Origin: Crambe crambe
Lineage: Eukaryota; Porifera; Demospongiae; Poecilosclerida; Crambeidae
Length of the DNA stretch: 64,000 nt
Reading direction: 5' to 3'
NCBI GenBank assembly: GCA_963924555.1
Contig: OZ004588.1
Span: 5,270,001-5,334,000, forward strand
Part shown: one piece after another, positions 61,931-64,000 of the stretch
How the letters are laid out: every line of letters begins with the position of its first letter
Position numbering within the stretch: the stretch's first letter is position 1
The notes under the pieces: generated by a model
The model's database searches: none
Told to the model about the DNA's origin: nothing
Seen by the model: only the letters and a program-made list of their open reading frames with translations
Program-made: the position numbers and the translations under genes

Positions 61931-62457
61931 TTATCTCCCCAGTGTTTTCCCTAATCCTTCTCCAAAGAATGACATGGCAGCTGAACCAAAGGATCCTGAT
62001 GTCTCCACTGCCAACGGGACAAAGAGGTACTGATCTCCTAAGTTTGAATATTTGACCTTCTTCTTGTGTTCCGCTTCATTAGCCACATTTCGTGCTTCAA
62101 GCAGCCAGGCTGACGTGCAATATAGAAAAAGTGAAGTCCCATACCAAAGGCAAAGGGTGACTCCATCAGGTCTCTTTCCGTCACTTCTACTGATTCCACT
62201 TGGTTCTAATTTAGATGGGATTTTTGCAGATGATAAAGATCTTTTTATCAAGGCATTGATGGAACTATGCCTCAAATGTCTCCCCTAACTCTTTCTGCAG
62301 TGGCAAGGACATCTACAGGGGAACCACAGTGACTACAGAGATGAGGTAACAGGCCAACAGCAATTCTAATGGTGTCATCATCAAGTCTCAGTCCAAGACA
62401 CGATACTGGCAACGCATGTAGCCATGCCCCAGACTCCTTTTTAGTAGCAGCTAGCAA
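61931..62457 (-). pseudogene. Retrotransposon C-terminal zinc finger/endonuclease-like fragment
   Basis: The minus strand reads [45 protein letters not shown], then in a shifted frame INALIKRSLSSAKIPSKLEP, SGISRSDGKRPDGVTLCLW and DQYLFVPLAVETSGSFG. Proteins with this series occur at the C-terminus of reverse-transcriptase elements in sponges and cnidarians. The CxxC finger followed by RPDG suggests a restriction-like endonuclease module. A frameshift near 62275 and internal deletions make it a relic. It interrupts the ~160-bp satellite. Confidence 0.6.
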
Positions 62458-62499
62458 GCGAGCCCTGAATCACATGTCCAAAAAGGTGGTTTAGGAATA

Positions 62500-62942
62500 A
62501 TTGATTTTTTACCTTACATAATATATCAGGGTATACTGATCAGGAATGTATGATCCCTTTGCTGCAAATTTCATGTCAGGGGAACACATATCACTGATCA
62601 GGGGTATGTGTTTCCCCTGCTTATTTCTTCACAAAAAGAAATATCAGGTCATTATAGCTAATTGATTTTATCCTATGTCAGGCAAGGGTATACACTGATC
62701 AGGAATGTGTATTCCCTTTGCTGAAAATTTTATGTAAGGGGAACAATGTCACTGATCAGGGATATATGTTTCCCCTGCTTATTCCTTCAATAAAAGAAAC
62801 CTCTAGTGAGGAATATTACCTTACATATATCAGGGTATATTGATCAGGAATGTATAATCCCTTTGCTGCAAATTTCATGTCAGGGGAACGCATATCACTG
62901 ATCAGGGATATGTGTTTCCCCTGCTTATTCCTTCACTAAAAT
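62500..62942. repeat. ~160-bp satellite array, second block
   Basis: Two to three further units with the same motifs as the first block. The two blocks are separated by about 925 bp that includes the retrotransposon relic, so the relic or a larger segment was inserted into one array. Confidence 0.85.
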
Positions 62943-63344
62943 CTTATAATCAACAATTACTATAGCTAGTTATGATCTCTGGCCACAGTAGGAACTGTGC
63001 TGTAAGAAGACTGGTTATTTTAGTCTCCATCACTTCAAGTACGTTGCATTTCTTATTTGGAGACCAATTGCTCTTGAGTGCCTGGTTCTATAATCCTGCA
63101 TTATCACTCCTTGATAAAAAATTAATGTGTCTGGACTAGATGCAGCTATAGATACCTGAGATGACAGCAGTCATAGGCCAATTGCTATGGACAACAATCG
63201 CAGGACCAAATATTAAACATGACTGGTTACATGATACCTGTCAGAGAGAAAACTGCAACTAAAAAGCTGGCTAGGAGCTCTGATGCAGCGCTGCAAGCAA
63301 GAACCAAGGAAACATCCAGCCTGTGATGACCTTTGACCCCCCGT

Positions 63345-63495
63345 TGGGAAACATTCCTCCCTAGGGTTATATGTGCGGGGAAACACACAACCCGGGGAAA
63401 CAGAAATCACTGCAACAGCGGTCCACTTTTTTCATGGAAAAAACTGGACCCCTGGTCCAGTTTTTTCCCCGGTCCAAATTTTTCGTGACAGTACA
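63345..63495. repeat. Right terminal inverted repeat of the large element
   Basis: Contains, contiguously, the complement of the left inner repeat (GGGAAACATTCCTCCC through CTGCAACAG) and of the left outer end (GGTCC...TGACAGTACA). Followed by TATAATGG outside the element. Confidence 0.75.
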
Positions 63496-64000
63496 TATAA
63501 TGGGTTCTTGCACATAGTGAAATTACTTTGGAGCCTTAAATAGCAGGAACCAAAGACAGTAGGAAAGTTAACAGTCATAAGAAAGCAGAAAGATAGCTGA
63601 GAGCAGATGCAGTAGGTAAGGTAAATTAACAATCGTACTGGGAGCAAGAAAACCAACATGAGGGTACAAAGCTTGAGATTTATGATCAGCAGCAAGAGAG
63701 CCAAAAGCTACAAAGTCACAAGTAGTCCTGAGAAAGCATGTGTCAAGTATGTGGTTGCCTTATGGTTCATCAAGTGTGTGTATACTTATAGAACTTCTTT
63801 TGATTGGTGTGGTTATGTAGAGCATCAGCTAATAATTGTTGAATTAAGAGGAATTAAAGAATGGATTAAGAGATCCAGACATTATCGTCTATCTTCGTTC
63901 AATAATAGCAGTGGCACATTTTCTGGAAGGAGTGAGTGTGAACCTTATTAACTGCAAGTGTCAGCATGGGAATGCTACATTACAGTCTACAGAATCTTTT
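63496..64000. other. Right flank, nothing firmly identified
   Basis: A 97-codon plus-strand frame at 63658-63951 (MRVQSLRFMISS...) has no recognisable domain and no clear splice context; it could be an exon of a gene continuing past the window. Confidence 0.3.

Overview
The window looks like nuclear DNA of an animal, most likely a demosponge. It is AT-rich, genes carry many short GT-AG introns (some 45-90 nt), and it holds metazoan genes: a UBE2Z-type ubiquitin-conjugating enzyme (twice), a non-muscle myosin essential light chain, a CREBZF-like bZIP factor, a TSPAN13/31-type tetraspanin and a ZU5/Death-domain protein of a kind abundant in sponges. The species call is inference; no rRNA, tRNA or CRISPR array was seen. 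Exon structures were read by eye from splice sites and frame.

Layout. 0-6 kb: microsatellites, minisatellites and two minus-strand genes of unknown function. 7-12 kb: a short minus-strand exon diverging from a plus-strand gene that may encode a sperm/axoneme-type protein; its introns hold MITEs. 12.5-19.9 kb: two UBE2Z paralogues head to head, start codons 392 bp apart. 20.2-23.5 kb: myosin essential light chain. 24.4-25.4 kb: CREBZF-like gene (minus), diverging from a tetraspanin gene (25.7-34.8 kb) across a promoter with four TGACGT sites. The 7.5-kb third intron of the tetraspanin gene contains a broken GT92 glycosyltransferase gene.

34.98-45.28 kb (minus) is the most unusual locus. A predicted N-myristoylated exon (MGNCCGRR) lies upstream of a 4.4-kb tandem array of 53 units. 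Almost every unit has, on the coding strand, a 3' splice site, exactly three variable bases, then a 5' splice site. It reads as a bank of one-codon microexons. Downstream are exons for a ZU5 domain, a UPA-like region and a Death domain. The remaining exons join in one frame (412 residues without any microexon), so every one-codon microexon would keep the frame. The triplet takes 21 values, none a stop, while its flanks are nearly constant.

46.04-63.50 kb is bounded by inverted terminal repeats flanked by TA and is probably one large, decayed DNA transposon. It carries an H2C2 / DDE integrase / GPY module and an Ulp1-like protease on the minus strand, a second array of repeated exons (proline-rich, plus strand), a near-perfect 500-bp palindrome, a ~160-bp satellite, a Ty3/gypsy-like integrase remnant, a retrotransposon endonuclease fragment and a 60-bp minisatellite that appears to have grown out of the terminal repeat.

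A recurring theme is tandem amplification of sequence containing splice sites: the exon 4/intron junction of the minus-strand UBE2Z gene, the one-codon array and the proline-rich exon array.
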